Assembly: GCA_031296755.1 (NCBI GenBank)
Contig: JAUMMZ010000034.1
Location: 1 to 31,390, forward strand
Reading direction: 5' to 3'
Origin: Collinsella sp.
Lineage (GTDB): Bacteria; Actinomycetota; Coriobacteriia; Coriobacteriales; Coriobacteriaceae
Length of the DNA stretch: 31,390 bases
The translations under genes were made by a program, and so were the position numbers. This document shows positions 8,341 through 15,867 of the stretch, piece after piece (within the stretch, counting starts at the first letter, position 1; each line of letters opens with the position of its first letter). A model generated the notes under the pieces. That model searched no databases, was not told where the DNA came from, and saw nothing but the letters and a program-made list of their open reading frames with translations.

Positions 8341-10248
8341 TTACTGCTGCTTGGGCATCAGCGGATTCTCGCGCGTGAGGAGGTTCATGAACTCCTCGCC
8401 CGTGATGGTCTCCTTCTTATACAGATAACGAGCCAGCTCGTGGAGCTTAAACTTGTTCTCCTTCAGAATCTGCAAAGCGCGGTCGTGCGCATCCTCGATC
8501 AGCTTGGCGACAATCGCGTCCACGCGCTCGGCCGTACCGGGGGCGCAGGTGAGCGACGTGTCCTGATTGAGATACGCGTTCTGCACGGTACCGAGCGCCA
8601 TCATGCCAAACTCGTCGGACATACCAAAGCGCGTCACCATATTACGGGCGAGCTTGGTGGCCTGCTCGATGTCGTTGGCGGCGCCGGTCGTCATCTCGCC
8701 AAAGATGAGCTCCTCGGCTGCGCGGCCACCGCAATAGACAGCGAGCTTGTCCAAGACCTCCTGGCGCGTCGTCAGGAAGCGCTCGTCCTCCTCGACCTGC
8801 ATGGTATAACCAAGAGCACCGCTCGTGCGCGGCACGATGGTGATCTTCGTGACCGGCGCAGAGCCCTTCTGGCGAGCGGCAACGATGGCATGGCCGATCT
8901 CGTGATAAGAAACGACCTGCTTCTCGTGGTCGGACAGCACCGTGGACTTACGCTGTTGGCCGGCAATGACGACCTCCACCGACTCCTCGAAGTCGTCCTG
9001 GGTTGCACGCTTGCGACCCTCGCGAACGGCGCGCAGGGCACCCTCGTTGATGATATTGGCCAGGTCGGCGCCCGAGGCACCGGGCGTGGCGCGGGCAATC
9101 GCGGTCAGGTCGATCGGCGGCTCGGTCTTCACGCTCTTGGCATGCAGCTCGAGGATGTTCTTGCGGCCGGTCAGATCGGGCAGCTCGACGGGGATGCGGC
9201 GGTCAAAACGACCGGGGCGCAGTAGAGCGGGATCGAGACTGTCGGGGCGGTTGGTTGCGGCAAGGACAACGATACCCTTATGGTTATCGAAGCCATCCAT
9301 CTCGGTCAGCAACTGATTGAGCGTCTGCTCGCGCTCGTCGTTGCCGCTAAAGCCGCCGCCATCGCGCTTCTTACCGATGGTATCGATCTCATCGATAAAG
9401 ACGATACACGGTGCCTTTTCCTTGGCCTGCTTAAACAGGTCACGAACCTTAGCAGCGCCGCGACCGACAAACATCTCAACGAACTCAGAGCCCGAAATGC
9501 TAAAGAACGGAACACCGGCCTCGCCGGCAACAGCCTTGGCAAGCAGGGTCTTACCGGTACCCGGAGGGCCAACAAGGAGAGCACCACGCGGCAGCTTGGC
9601 GCCGATCTCCTCGTAGCGCTGCGGCTTCTCCAGAAAGTCGACGACCTCCTTGAGAGACTCCTTGGCCTCTTCCTGACCGGCGACGTCCTTAAAGGTCACG
9701 CCCACGTCCTTGGAGGCGATCACGCGCGCGCCGGACTTACCCAGTCCGCCGCCGCCAAAACCGCCGCCGCCAAAGTTCATCGACGGGCCGTCATCGCCCA
9801 TAGCCTTCTTCATGCGGCGGTTGAGCCACCAACCGATGAGGAAGAAAATCGCCATGGGAAGAATGAGTGTGAGCAGGTAGTAGGTCATCAAACCCGAGTT
9901 TTTATCGGGAACGACCGACTCCAGCGAAGCGCCAGACTCAAGCACGCGATCGGTAAAGCCCGCGTCATTCGGCACACCGGTCGTCTTGTAGGCGATGTTC
10001 TCGTCCTCGCCCTTCTTGGTGTAATAAATCGAGTAATCGTCCGTGTTGTACTCGACCTTGTCGACGCTCTTCTTATCGAGCGCTTTGACAAACGTCGAGT
10101 AATCGGTCTTCGTAATCTGCTGCGTGTGACCGATGTTGGGGAACAGAACGGTCGAGAGCACGAGGTAGACGACGAAGGCGATGAGCACGTAGAGAATCAT
10201 ATTCCGTCTACGTTTGTTGTCATCCATCTCCATCTGCTTGAACTCCAT
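8341..10248 (-). CDS. ftsH: ATP-dependent zinc metalloprotease FtsH
   Basis: FtsH is a membrane-anchored AAA+ protease that degrades misfolded membrane proteins and regulators. The 635-residue product has a first membrane segment (about 17-36), an extracytoplasmic domain, a second membrane segment (119-141), a glycine-rich linker (160-170), Walker A GPPGTGKT (227-234), Walker B CIVFIDEID (281-289) and the zinc-protease motif HEIGH (449-453). GEMTTGAANDIEQAT supplies the third metal ligand. Several nearby methionines (1, 6, 8) make the start uncertain; a GGAG at the proper distance favours residue 6 or 8. It is divergent from cobO and no partner gene is adjacent. Confidence 0.95.
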   Translation of the reverse strand: MEFKQMEMDDNKRRRNMILYVLIAFVVYLVLSTVLFPNIGHTQQITKTDYSTFVKALDKKSVDKVEYNTDDYSIYYTKKGEDENIAYKTTGVPNDAGFTDRVLESGASLESVVPDKNSGLMTYYLLTLILPMAIFFLIGWWLNRRMKKAMGDDGPSMNFGGGGFGGGGLGKSGARVIASKDVGVTFKDVAGQEEAKESLKEVVDFLEKPQRYEEIGAKLPRGALLVGPPGTGKTLLAKAVAGEAGVPFFSISGSEFVEMFVGRGAAKVRDLFKQAKEKAPCIVFIDEIDTIGKKRDGGGFSGNDEREQTLNQLLTEMDGFDNHKGIVVLAATNRPDSLDPALLRPGRFDRRIPVELPDLTGRKNILELHAKSVKTEPPIDLTAIARATPGASGADLANIINEGALRAVREGRKRATQDDFEESVEVVIAGQQRKSTVLSDHEKQVVSYHEIGHAIVAARQKGSAPVTKITIVPRTSGALGYTMQVEEDERFLTTRQEVLDKLAVYCGGRAAEELIFGEMTTGAANDIEQATKLARNMVTRFGMSDEFGMMALGTVQNAYLNQDTSLTCAPGTAERVDAIVAKLIEDAHDRALQILKENKFKLHELARYLYKKETITGEEFMNLLTRENPLMPKQQ

Positions 10249-10325
10249 CTACTGGGGTTGATAATGCTTTCTAGAATACCCAACCCGGACGGCGATAAAC
10301 CGACGCCGGGCACGAAAGGACAGAG

Positions 10326-10811
10326 ATGGCATCACTGTAAGTCGGCAAGGTTCAAATCTATACAGGCGACGGCAAGGGCAAGACGACGGCTGCGCTGGGG
10401 CTCGCGCTGCGCGCGACGGGCTACGGGCTCGACGTTCTTAGGCTGCAGTTTGCCAAGAAACTGCACTGCGCCGAACACGATGCCGCGCCGCGCCTGGGGC
10501 TGCGCATCGTACAAGCTGACCGCGACACGCCCGAGGCTTGCGCCGCACAGATCATGGAGCTCGCATGCGAGCAGATATCACAGGTCGACGTTCTGATTTT
10601 GGACGAACTCGGCGAGGCCATGCGCCGCGGCTTCGTGACACGCGAGGATGTCGAAGCGCTGATCGCGATAAAGCCCGCCACCACGGAACTCGTGCTCACC
10701 GGCCGCGGGCTGCTGCCGTTGGCCGACCTCGCGGACTTAGTCACCGAAATACGTCCCATCAAACACTACTTCGACGAAGGCCTCCTAGCCCGCCAAGGCA
10801 TCGAATACTAA
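10326..10811 (+). pseudogene. cobO: Corrinoid adenosyltransferase (CobO/BtuR type) with stop at codon 5
   Basis: The family transfers adenosyl from ATP to cob(I)alamin or cob(I)yrinate. ATG 10326 has AAAGGA six bases upstream, but the frame reads MASL then TAA (10338-10340). The same frame continues without a break to 10811: VGKVQIYTGDGKGKTTAAL (P-loop), LILDELGEAMRRGF, ELVLTGRG and TEIRPIKHYFDEG..ARQGIEY, all hallmark CobO/BtuR blocks. No ATG, GTG or TTG lies between the stop and the P-loop. The body shows no decay, so this is a very recent nonsense change, a sequencing error, or read through. A start at 10554 would lack the P-loop. The product would be about 161 residues, slightly short for the family. 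Confidence 0.82.
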
Positions 10812-10848
10812 TTGATTCGTTTTCCGCCAACACCTACAGCTCATAAGG

Positions 10849-10917
10849 AAGTTGCGGTGGAATAGTACTTGTTTGACGGTCCGCAAGGGCTTTTCAGGAA
10901 CTATTTCACCGCAACTT
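10849..10917. repeat. Long imperfect inverted repeat between convergent genes
   Basis: AAGTTGCGGTGGAATAGT (10849-10866) and ACTATTTCACCGCAACTT (10900-10917) pair at 17 of 18 positions, the exception being a G-U wobble; pairing continues imperfectly for about five more bases. The spacer is 33 bases. No T-run follows either arm, so it is not a standard terminator. It may be a dispersed palindromic element or a structured RNA. No second copy was seen in this window. Confidence 0.7.
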
Positions 10918-10940
10918 ATCAGGGGTATCTGACGGATGAG

Positions 10941-12290
10941 CTAGGCGGTGGCGCGACCTAGCCAGTTGCCGCTGTGATGGTAGATGGTGAACATGGTTGC
11001 GGTGATGAGCCAGGTTACGGGGTAAACCAGCAGTAGATGCTCGAGCGACGGATCGAAGGGCATGATCGCAAACACCCAGATCACCCTCAAGACAACGGTG
11101 CCAAAGATGGTGAGCATCATAGGCTGCAAACTCACGCCGGCGCCGCGGATGGAACCCGAGGCGTTCTCGATAATCGAGAAAATCGCATAGAACGGCGCAA
11201 TGAAATGGAGGATAGTCGTGGTGTACGCCGAAATCGAAGCATCGTCGACAAACAAACGCGACAGCGGGCCCGAGAACACCAGCAGCACGGCAGACAGGCC
11301 ACCAATGAGCATAAACGACAGCACGAGCGACGTATGGTAGCCCTTGCGCATGCGCTCGTAGTTGCGCGCGCCAAAGTTCTGCGCCGAGAACGTAGTGATC
11401 GATACGCCGAGCGCCTCGGTCACCATCCAGATAATGCCATCCAGGCGCCCAGATAGACCCCAAGCAGTCGTGACATCGGCGCCAAACGAATTAACCGATA
11501 CCTGGATCAGCACGTTCGAGATCGAATAGGCAGCCGATTGAAAACCGAGTGGCAGACCACACGAGATCATACTCTTGCAAATACCGCGATCGATACCGAG
11601 CTTAGACAGCGAAAGACGCCATGCACCCGGAGCGCGCATCATGCGCAACACGATCATCGTTGCATTGGAGCAAATGGTCAGCGCCACCGCGATGCCGCAG
11701 CCCAGCGCCTCCATATGCAACACAGCGACAAAAATGATATCCAGCACCACGTTAACCAGGCAGCCAGAGGCAATGATCACGGCGGGGCCGCGCGTGTCGC
11801 CCACGGCACGCAGCAGTGCGGTTCCCATATTAAGCAGCAGTGCCGCAACCATCGCGGCAAAATAACAGCGAGCATAGGCCACGCCCTCGGCCAATAGTTC
11901 ATGCGGCGTGTTCATAAGCACCAGCATGGGCTCAACGAACACTATGCCAAGAATCGAGAAAGCGATACCGCCCACCAGCGCGAGCGTCATGGCTGTATGG
12001 ACCGAACGACTCAGTCGCTCATCATCGTGCTGGCCAAAATACTGACCGGTAATGACCGCGCAGCCGGCGCCGACGCCAACGCAAAAGCCAATGCAGAGCT
12101 CGGTGAGCACCATCGTGGCTTGAATGCCACCCAGCGCGAGCTTGCCGCCAAACTGGCCAACGATATACGTACCGATAAGCGTGTAGGCCTGCTGAAAAAA
12201 CGAACTAAAAAAGATGGGAACGCACAGCGACAGCAGCTGTTGCCAAATGACACCCTGCGTTACATCGATAGCCGTAGATTTCTTAGCCAC
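10941..12290 (-). CDS. MATE-family multidrug/cation antiporter
   Basis: This 449-residue transporter has about twelve hydrophobic segments in two related halves. Typical MATE features are visible: LSLCVPIFFSSFFQQAYTLIGTYIVGQFGG in the first helix pair, and GLPLGFQSAAYSISNVLIQVSVNSFG opening the second half. GTG 12290 is preferred, with GGGAGG four to five bases upstream; an upstream TTG-like extension of 11 codons has no family match. MATE proteins export drugs or metabolites using Na+ or H+ gradients; the substrate is unknown here. It stands alone, convergent with cobO across the inverted repeat. No promoter was convincing in the 12291-12415 gap. Confidence 0.9.
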   Translation of the reverse strand: MAKKSTAIDVTQGVIWQQLLSLCVPIFFSSFFQQAYTLIGTYIVGQFGGKLALGGIQATMVLTELCIGFCVGVGAGCAVITGQYFGQHDDERLSRSVHTAMTLALVGGIAFSILGIVFVEPMLVLMNTPHELLAEGVAYARCYFAAMVAALLLNMGTALLRAVGDTRGPAVIIASGCLVNVVLDIIFVAVLHMEALGCGIAVALTICSNATMIVLRMMRAPGAWRLSLSKLGIDRGICKSMISCGLPLGFQSAAYSISNVLIQVSVNSFGADVTTAWGLSGRLDGIIWMVTEALGVSITTFSAQNFGARNYERMRKGYHTSLVLSFMLIGGLSAVLLVFSGPLSRLFVDDASISAYTTTILHFIAPFYAIFSIIENASGSIRGAGVSLQPMMLTIFGTVVLRVIWVFAIMPFDPSLEHLLLVYPVTWLITATMFTIYHHSGNWLGRATA

Positions 12291-12415
12291 ACGCCCTCCC
12301 CGCCAACGTATGTTAAACAACAAAACGGCAATTTAAGACCAAAGCAAATACCAGCTTAGCACCGACCGGCGTCGACCGAAACACCCCGAATCAGAGCCCA
12401 GTGCAAAATATCTGC

Positions 12416-13330
12416 CTAGTGATACAAACCCGGCTGGTAGTGATACTCATTGCTCACGTGCGGGCACAGCTGCCAAAAGGCGACGGCGCTCGCCGCGGCC
12501 ACGTTGAGCGAATCGACCCCGTGCGCCATCGGAATGCGCACCGCGTGGTCACAGCCGGCAATGGTCTTGGCGCCCAAGCCGGCACCCTCGGTGCCCATAA
12601 AAATCGCCAAGCGATCAATCTTCCGCAGTACAGGATCATCAAGCGAAACAGAGTCGTCCGTCAACGCCATAGCGGCACACGAAAAACCGGCATCGTGCAA
12701 CGCGCTCAGACCATCATGCGGCCACACACGAGCCTCGCTGCCAATGCGCGTCCACGGCACCTGAAACACGGTGCCCATGCTCACGCGGGCCGAGCGACGA
12801 TACAGTGGATCGCAGCAAGTAGGGCTCACCAAAATGCCATCGACGTTCAGCGCAGCCGCCGAGCGGAAAATCGCGCCAACATTGGTGTGATCGACAATAC
12901 CCTCAAGCACGCACACGCGCACCGGACGACCCCCCGCCGCCTCGACAACGCCGCCCAAGAACTCATCAACCGGAATCTGACGCGGGCGACGGAACGCCGC
13001 CAGCGCGCCGCGCGTCACGTTAAAGCCCGTCAACTGCTCCATGAGCTCCATGGAGGCCACGAACACGGGAACCGGACCCGCTCCCTCGCGCACGACAAGC
13101 TGGTCAAACAGCGGCATCATCTGGTCGAGCCAGCGCTCGCCCAGAAGAAAGCTCACCGGCTCATATCCGGCGCGAACCGCACGCTCGATGACCTTGGCAC
13201 TCTCAGCGATAAAAATGCCCTTCTGCGGCTCCAGCACGCAGCGAAGCTCACGCTCGGTCAGTCGCACGTAGGCATCGAGCCGCTCGTCCTCGAGCGAATC
13301 AATTCGCAGAACCTCAACGGCATCAGTCAT
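12416..13330 (-). CDS. SpoU/TrmH-family RNA 2'-O-methyltransferase
   Basis: The 304-residue protein belongs to the SPOUT class that 2'-O-methylates tRNA or rRNA with S-adenosylmethionine. The C-terminal half contains the three SpoU motifs: HTNVGAIFRSAAAL (motif 1), IFMGTEGAGLG (motif 2) and IPMAHGVDSLNVAAASAVAF (motif 3), forming the knotted cofactor site. The N-terminal part (GIFIAESAKVIERAV...) is the usual substrate-recognition extension. ATG 13330 follows GGCAGG by five bases; an ATG 11 codons upstream has no ribosome site. The target nucleotide cannot be assigned. Confidence 0.87.
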   Translation of the reverse strand: MTDAVEVLRIDSLEDERLDAYVRLTERELRCVLEPQKGIFIAESAKVIERAVRAGYEPVSFLLGERWLDQMMPLFDQLVVREGAGPVPVFVASMELMEQLTGFNVTRGALAAFRRPRQIPVDEFLGGVVEAAGGRPVRVCVLEGIVDHTNVGAIFRSAAALNVDGILVSPTCCDPLYRRSARVSMGTVFQVPWTRIGSEARVWPHDGLSALHDAGFSCAAMALTDDSVSLDDPVLRKIDRLAIFMGTEGAGLGAKTIAGCDHAVRIPMAHGVDSLNVAAASAVAFWQLCPHVSNEYHYQPGLYH

Positions 13331-13376
13331 AGCAGCCTGCCCGCACCCTTCTTTACAGCACATCTATACCAAACGA

Positions 13377-13395
13377 GGCGACGCTAAGCGCCGCC
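13377..13395 (-). terminator. Weak hairpin after folA
   Basis: GGCG-A-CGC / GCG-C-CGCC forms a short GC-rich hairpin with one mismatch and loop TAA, about 45 bases after the folA stop. Only a short interrupted T-run follows on the minus strand, so termination is uncertain. Confidence 0.3.
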
Positions 13396-13439
13396 CCATA
13401 CATTCAATCAACCCGATAATACCGTTCACGCCAGGCGAT

Positions 13440-13958
13440 TTACGCCTCAACGCGACGATACGTCACGAACTCATAATCGACACCCTCGTCGCCCTCGCCC
13501 GAGGCAATCGTGGCAACACCGCCACGCCACGCAATCTCCCACGCGGGATCGGCGTCCAAATCGGGAAAGTACGTGTCCACGGCATGAGTGCAATGGTCGT
13601 GCGTGACCTCGGCCTCGGCGCAATACGGCAAAAACCGCCGATACACCTCGCCGCCACCGATCACCCAGGCAACGGGCTCATCGGCAACCGCGGCGAGCGC
13701 CTCGTCGATGCTATGCACCACGTCGACGCCCTCGACAGCAAAATCCTCGTCGCGGGTAAGCACGATATTGCGACGGTTCTTAAGTGGACGCCCACCGGGA
13801 AAACTCAGCAGCGTCTTGCGTCCCATGATGACCGGGCAGCCCTTGGTGCAGGCCACAAAATGGCGCATGTCGGCGCGATTGGACACCACCATGTCGCCCT
13901 CGCACCCAATGCCCCAATCGTCACACACGGCAACGATAGCAGATAGCTTACACGTCAT
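13440..13958 (-). CDS. folA: Dihydrofolate reductase
   Basis: This 172-residue enzyme reduces dihydrofolate to tetrahydrofolate with NADPH, restoring the folate consumed by ThyA. Visible blocks: SAIVAVCDDWGIG (6-18), NRADMRHF (27-34) with Asp30 as the probable catalytic carboxylate, PVIMGRKTLLSFPGGRPL (42-59) and WVIGGGEVYRRFLP (NADPH-binding). The usual Pro-Trp before the catalytic helix is replaced by MVVS. The ATG at 13958 is used because GGTGG lies just upstream; it is nine bases after the thyA stop, so the two genes form an operon. Confidence 0.92.
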   Translation of the reverse strand: MTCKLSAIVAVCDDWGIGCEGDMVVSNRADMRHFVACTKGCPVIMGRKTLLSFPGGRPLKNRRNIVLTRDEDFAVEGVDVVHSIDEALAAVADEPVAWVIGGGEVYRRFLPYCAEAEVTHDHCTHAVDTYFPDLDADPAWEIAWRGGVATIASGEGDEGVDYEFVTYRRVEA

Positions 13959-13967
13959 GAGCACCAC

Positions 13968-14816
13968 CTACACCGCAATGGGAATGTTCTTGACCTGCGG
14001 ACCGTGCTCGTAGCCCTCCACAATCAGGTCGTCGGTCGTAAACGCATAGAAATCGTGCACGTCGGGGTTAAGCGTTACCTTAGGCGCCGCAAACTGCGGA
14101 CGCTCGATAAGTTCGCGGACAATATCGACATGACGGTCGTAGATATGGGCGTCGGCGATCACATGCAGCAGCTCGCCGGGAATCATATCGATCGACTGCG
14201 CAACCATCATCAGCAAGATGGCGTACTGGCACACATTCCAGTTGTTCGCGGCCAAAATGTCCTGGCTGCGCTGGTTGAGAATCATGTTGAGCGTCGGCTT
14301 GTCGTCCTGCGGGCGCTGCGTGACGTTATAGGTCACGCTGTACGCGCACGGATACAGGTGCATCTCGGACAGGTCGCTAAACACATACGTGTTGGTCATG
14401 ATGCGGCGACTGTACGGTGTGTGCTTAAGATCGTACAGCACTCGGTCCATCTGGTCGAAATCGCCCTCGGCATAATGGCTCTTCTGGCCAATCTGGTACC
14501 CGTAGGCCTTGCCGATGGAGCCGGTCTCGTCGGCCCACTCATCCCAAATATGGCTGTTGAGGTCATGGACGTTATTGGACTTCTTTTGATAGATCCACAA
14601 AATCTCGTCCATGGCGGACTTGAGCGCCGTGCGGCGCAGGGTAAGCGCGGGGAACTCCTCGCGCAGGTCGTAGCGCGCCGTAACGCCAAAGTTTTTAATG
14701 GTATAGGCAGGGGTGCCGTCCTCCCACACCGGACGGACCTTTTGGCCCTCGGTGGTGGTGCCATGGTCCAGAATGTCGCGGCACATGGATACAAACTGTT
14801 GATCAGCCTTGCTCAT
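13968..14816 (-). CDS. thyA: Thymidylate synthase (ThyA type)
   Basis: The enzyme methylates dUMP to dTMP using methylenetetrahydrofolate. Its 282 residues include YSRRIM (135-140) binding phosphate, the catalytic cysteine Cys157 in HLYPCAYS, NQRSQDILAANNWN (nucleotide and folate site) and DAHIYDRH (222-229). The residue after the catalytic Cys is Ala rather than the common His. ATG 14816 has a strong GGAGGG site; the open frame continues far upstream without family similarity. It is first gene of a thyA-folA operon, divergent from the DUF134-NifX gene. Confidence 0.93.
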   Translation of the reverse strand: MSKADQQFVSMCRDILDHGTTTEGQKVRPVWEDGTPAYTIKNFGVTARYDLREEFPALTLRRTALKSAMDEILWIYQKKSNNVHDLNSHIWDEWADETGSIGKAYGYQIGQKSHYAEGDFDQMDRVLYDLKHTPYSRRIMTNTYVFSDLSEMHLYPCAYSVTYNVTQRPQDDKPTLNMILNQRSQDILAANNWNVCQYAILLMMVAQSIDMIPGELLHVIADAHIYDRHVDIVRELIERPQFAAPKVTLNPDVHDFYAFTTDDLIVEGYEHGPQVKNIPIAV

Positions 14817-14850
14817 TGACCCTCCTGTCAGTCGCCTATAAGCGATTTTT

Positions 14851-14856
14851 ATTGTA
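14851..14856 (-). promoter_or_regulatory. Candidate -10 box of thyA-folA
   Basis: TACAAT on the minus strand, 35 bases before the thyA start, differs from consensus at one position. The -35 region at 17 bases is GC-rich and poor, which is common in high-GC actinobacteria. Confidence 0.45.
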
Positions 14857-14903
14857 GCCCAGGCGCGCACAGCCCCACAGCCCAAACATAAGCCCTCATT
14901 TTC

Positions 14904-14917
14904 TGACATATGACAGA
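14904..14917 (+). promoter_or_regulatory. Operator-like site 1 upstream of DUF134-NifX
   Basis: TGACATATGACAGA, embedded in the imperfect palindrome TTCTGACATATGACAGAA (14901-14918). The same 14-mer with one change recurs 53 bases downstream. It lies just before the candidate -35 box. Confidence 0.5.
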
Positions 14918-14923
14918 AATTCC

Positions 14924-14951
14924 TTGCGCAAATCCCCACGTTCGCTATTCT
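14924..14951 (+). promoter_or_regulatory. Candidate promoter of DUF134-NifX
   Basis: TTGCGC (14924-14929), 16 bases, then TATTCT (14946-14951). It sits between the two operator-like sites, which supports it, though both hexamers are imperfect. Confidence 0.4.
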
Positions 14952-14956
14952 ATTGT

Positions 14957-14970
14957 TGACATATGTCAGA
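14957..14970 (+). promoter_or_regulatory. Operator-like site 2 upstream of DUF134-NifX
   Basis: TGACATATGTCAGA contains the perfect 12-bp palindrome TGACATATGTCA. It lies 6-19 bases downstream of the candidate -10 box and ends 12 bases before the start codon, where a bound repressor would block transcription. Confidence 0.5.
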
Positions 14971-14982
14971 TTTGGAGAGTGT

Positions 14983-15747
14983 ATGGCAGGAAGACGCGAA
15001 AAACTGCGCCGTGTTGGGATCATCCCCGAATATCGTTGCTTTACCCCCGACGGCCTTGCCAGCGGAGACGCTATCGATATGACAGTCGACGAGCTCGAGG
15101 TCTTGCGCCTATGCGACCTGGAAGGCCTCAATCAGGAGGAAGTCGCCCAGTGCATGGGCATTGCCCGCGCCACGGTGGCGGCAATCTGCAGCCGCGCGCA
15201 TCGCAAGGTGGCAAACGCGCTGGTCAATGGACGGGCGATCGTCATCGAAGGCGGAAACATCGCGTACTCCCCCATCACCACGACAACGGCCGCATGGCCA
15301 GCAAAGGAGGCTGACACCATGAGGGTGGCAACGACGTACGACAACGGCAACATCTTTATGCACTTTGGCCGCAGCGAACAGTTCAAGATCTATGACATCC
15401 AGGATGACAAGGTGCTCAACGAGCAGGTCGTAGGCACCGGTGGCACCGGCCACGGCGCCTTGGCGGGCCTGCTTGCCAACGGTGGCGTTGACACGCTCAT
15501 CTGCGGCGGCATCGGCGGTGGCGCTATCAACGCGCTTGCTCAAGCCGGCATCACGGTATACGCAGGCGCCCAGGGCAGCTGCGACGCTTGCGTCGAGGCC
15601 CTTATCGCCGGCACGCTTGCACAGAACGGCGAGGCCACGTGCGGCTGCCACGGCCATGACCACGAGCACGCACATGAGCATGGCGAGTCCTGTGGTTGTC
15701 ACGGCCATCACGAGCACGAGGGCCACGAGGGCTGCGGCTGCCACTAG
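14983..15747 (+). CDS. DUF134 (UPF0251) regulator fused to a NifX/NifB-type cluster-binding domain with His/Cys-rich tail
   Basis: The 254-residue protein has three parts. Residues 1-95 match DUF134/UPF0251: MAGRREKLRRVGIIPEYRCF, then a sigma-region-4-like helix-turn-helix (TVDELEVLRLCDLEGLNQEEVAQCMGIARATVAAICSRAHRKVANAL). Residues 113-212 match the dinitrogenase iron-molybdenum cofactor-binding fold (RVATTYDNGNIFMHFGRSEQFKIYDI; GVDTLICGGIGGGAINALAQAGITVYAGA) and include CDAC (200-203). The last 35 residues hold 12 His and 6 Cys. GGAGAG precedes ATG 14983. A plausible reading is a DNA-binding protein that senses metal or an iron-sulfur species; this is inference. No nif genes are near, so nitrogen fixation is not implied. 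Confidence 0.88.
   Translation: MAGRREKLRRVGIIPEYRCFTPDGLASGDAIDMTVDELEVLRLCDLEGLNQEEVAQCMGIARATVAAICSRAHRKVANALVNGRAIVIEGGNIAYSPITTTTAAWPAKEADTMRVATTYDNGNIFMHFGRSEQFKIYDIQDDKVLNEQVVGTGGTGHGALAGLLANGGVDTLICGGIGGGAINALAQAGITVYAGAQGSCDACVEALIAGTLAQNGEATCGCHGHDHEHAHEHGESCGCHGHHEHEGHEGCGCH
15304..15321 (+). promoter_or_regulatory. Strong internal ribosome-binding site and in-frame ATG
   Basis: AAGGAGG (15304-15310) is followed after eight bases by ATG 15319, codon 113 of the fusion gene, exactly where the NifX-like domain begins. It could start a separate 142-residue NifX-domain protein ending at 15747. Confidence 0.6.
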
Positions 15748-15810
15748 CGGCACGGCACCGCGAACTCGGGGCGCGACACAGAACGCAACCCAACAATCAA
15801 AGCCAACAAC

Positions 15811-15842
15811 AAAGGCCACCCGGTAGCTTCCGAGTGGCCTTT
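15811..15842. terminator. Bidirectional terminator between DUF134-NifX and ffh
   Basis: AAAGGCCAC and GTGGCCTTT form a nine-bp stem extended by CGG/CCG past one mismatch. The genes converge here; short T-runs follow in both directions. Confidence 0.75.
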
Positions 15843-15867
15843 GCCATATCAAGCTGGAATTACAGCA

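Noticed and set aside
10554..10811. Short cobO product starting at ATG 10554
   Set aside because: It would lack the P-loop and half of the fold, with no adequate ribosome site, so it is not a credible functional start.
14956..14984. TTGACA as a -35 box for the DUF134-NifX gene
   Set aside because: The perfect hexamer is part of the palindrome; a -10 at normal spacing would fall on the start codon and is not TATAAT-like.
14817..15131. N-terminal extension of thyA
   Set aside because: The open frame continues upstream but overlaps the divergent DUF134 gene and its promoter; the GGAGGG site and family length fix the start at 14816.
14983..15747. Evidence for nitrogen fixation
   Set aside because: The NifX-type domain is common in non-fixing anaerobes and no nifHDK or other nif genes are present.
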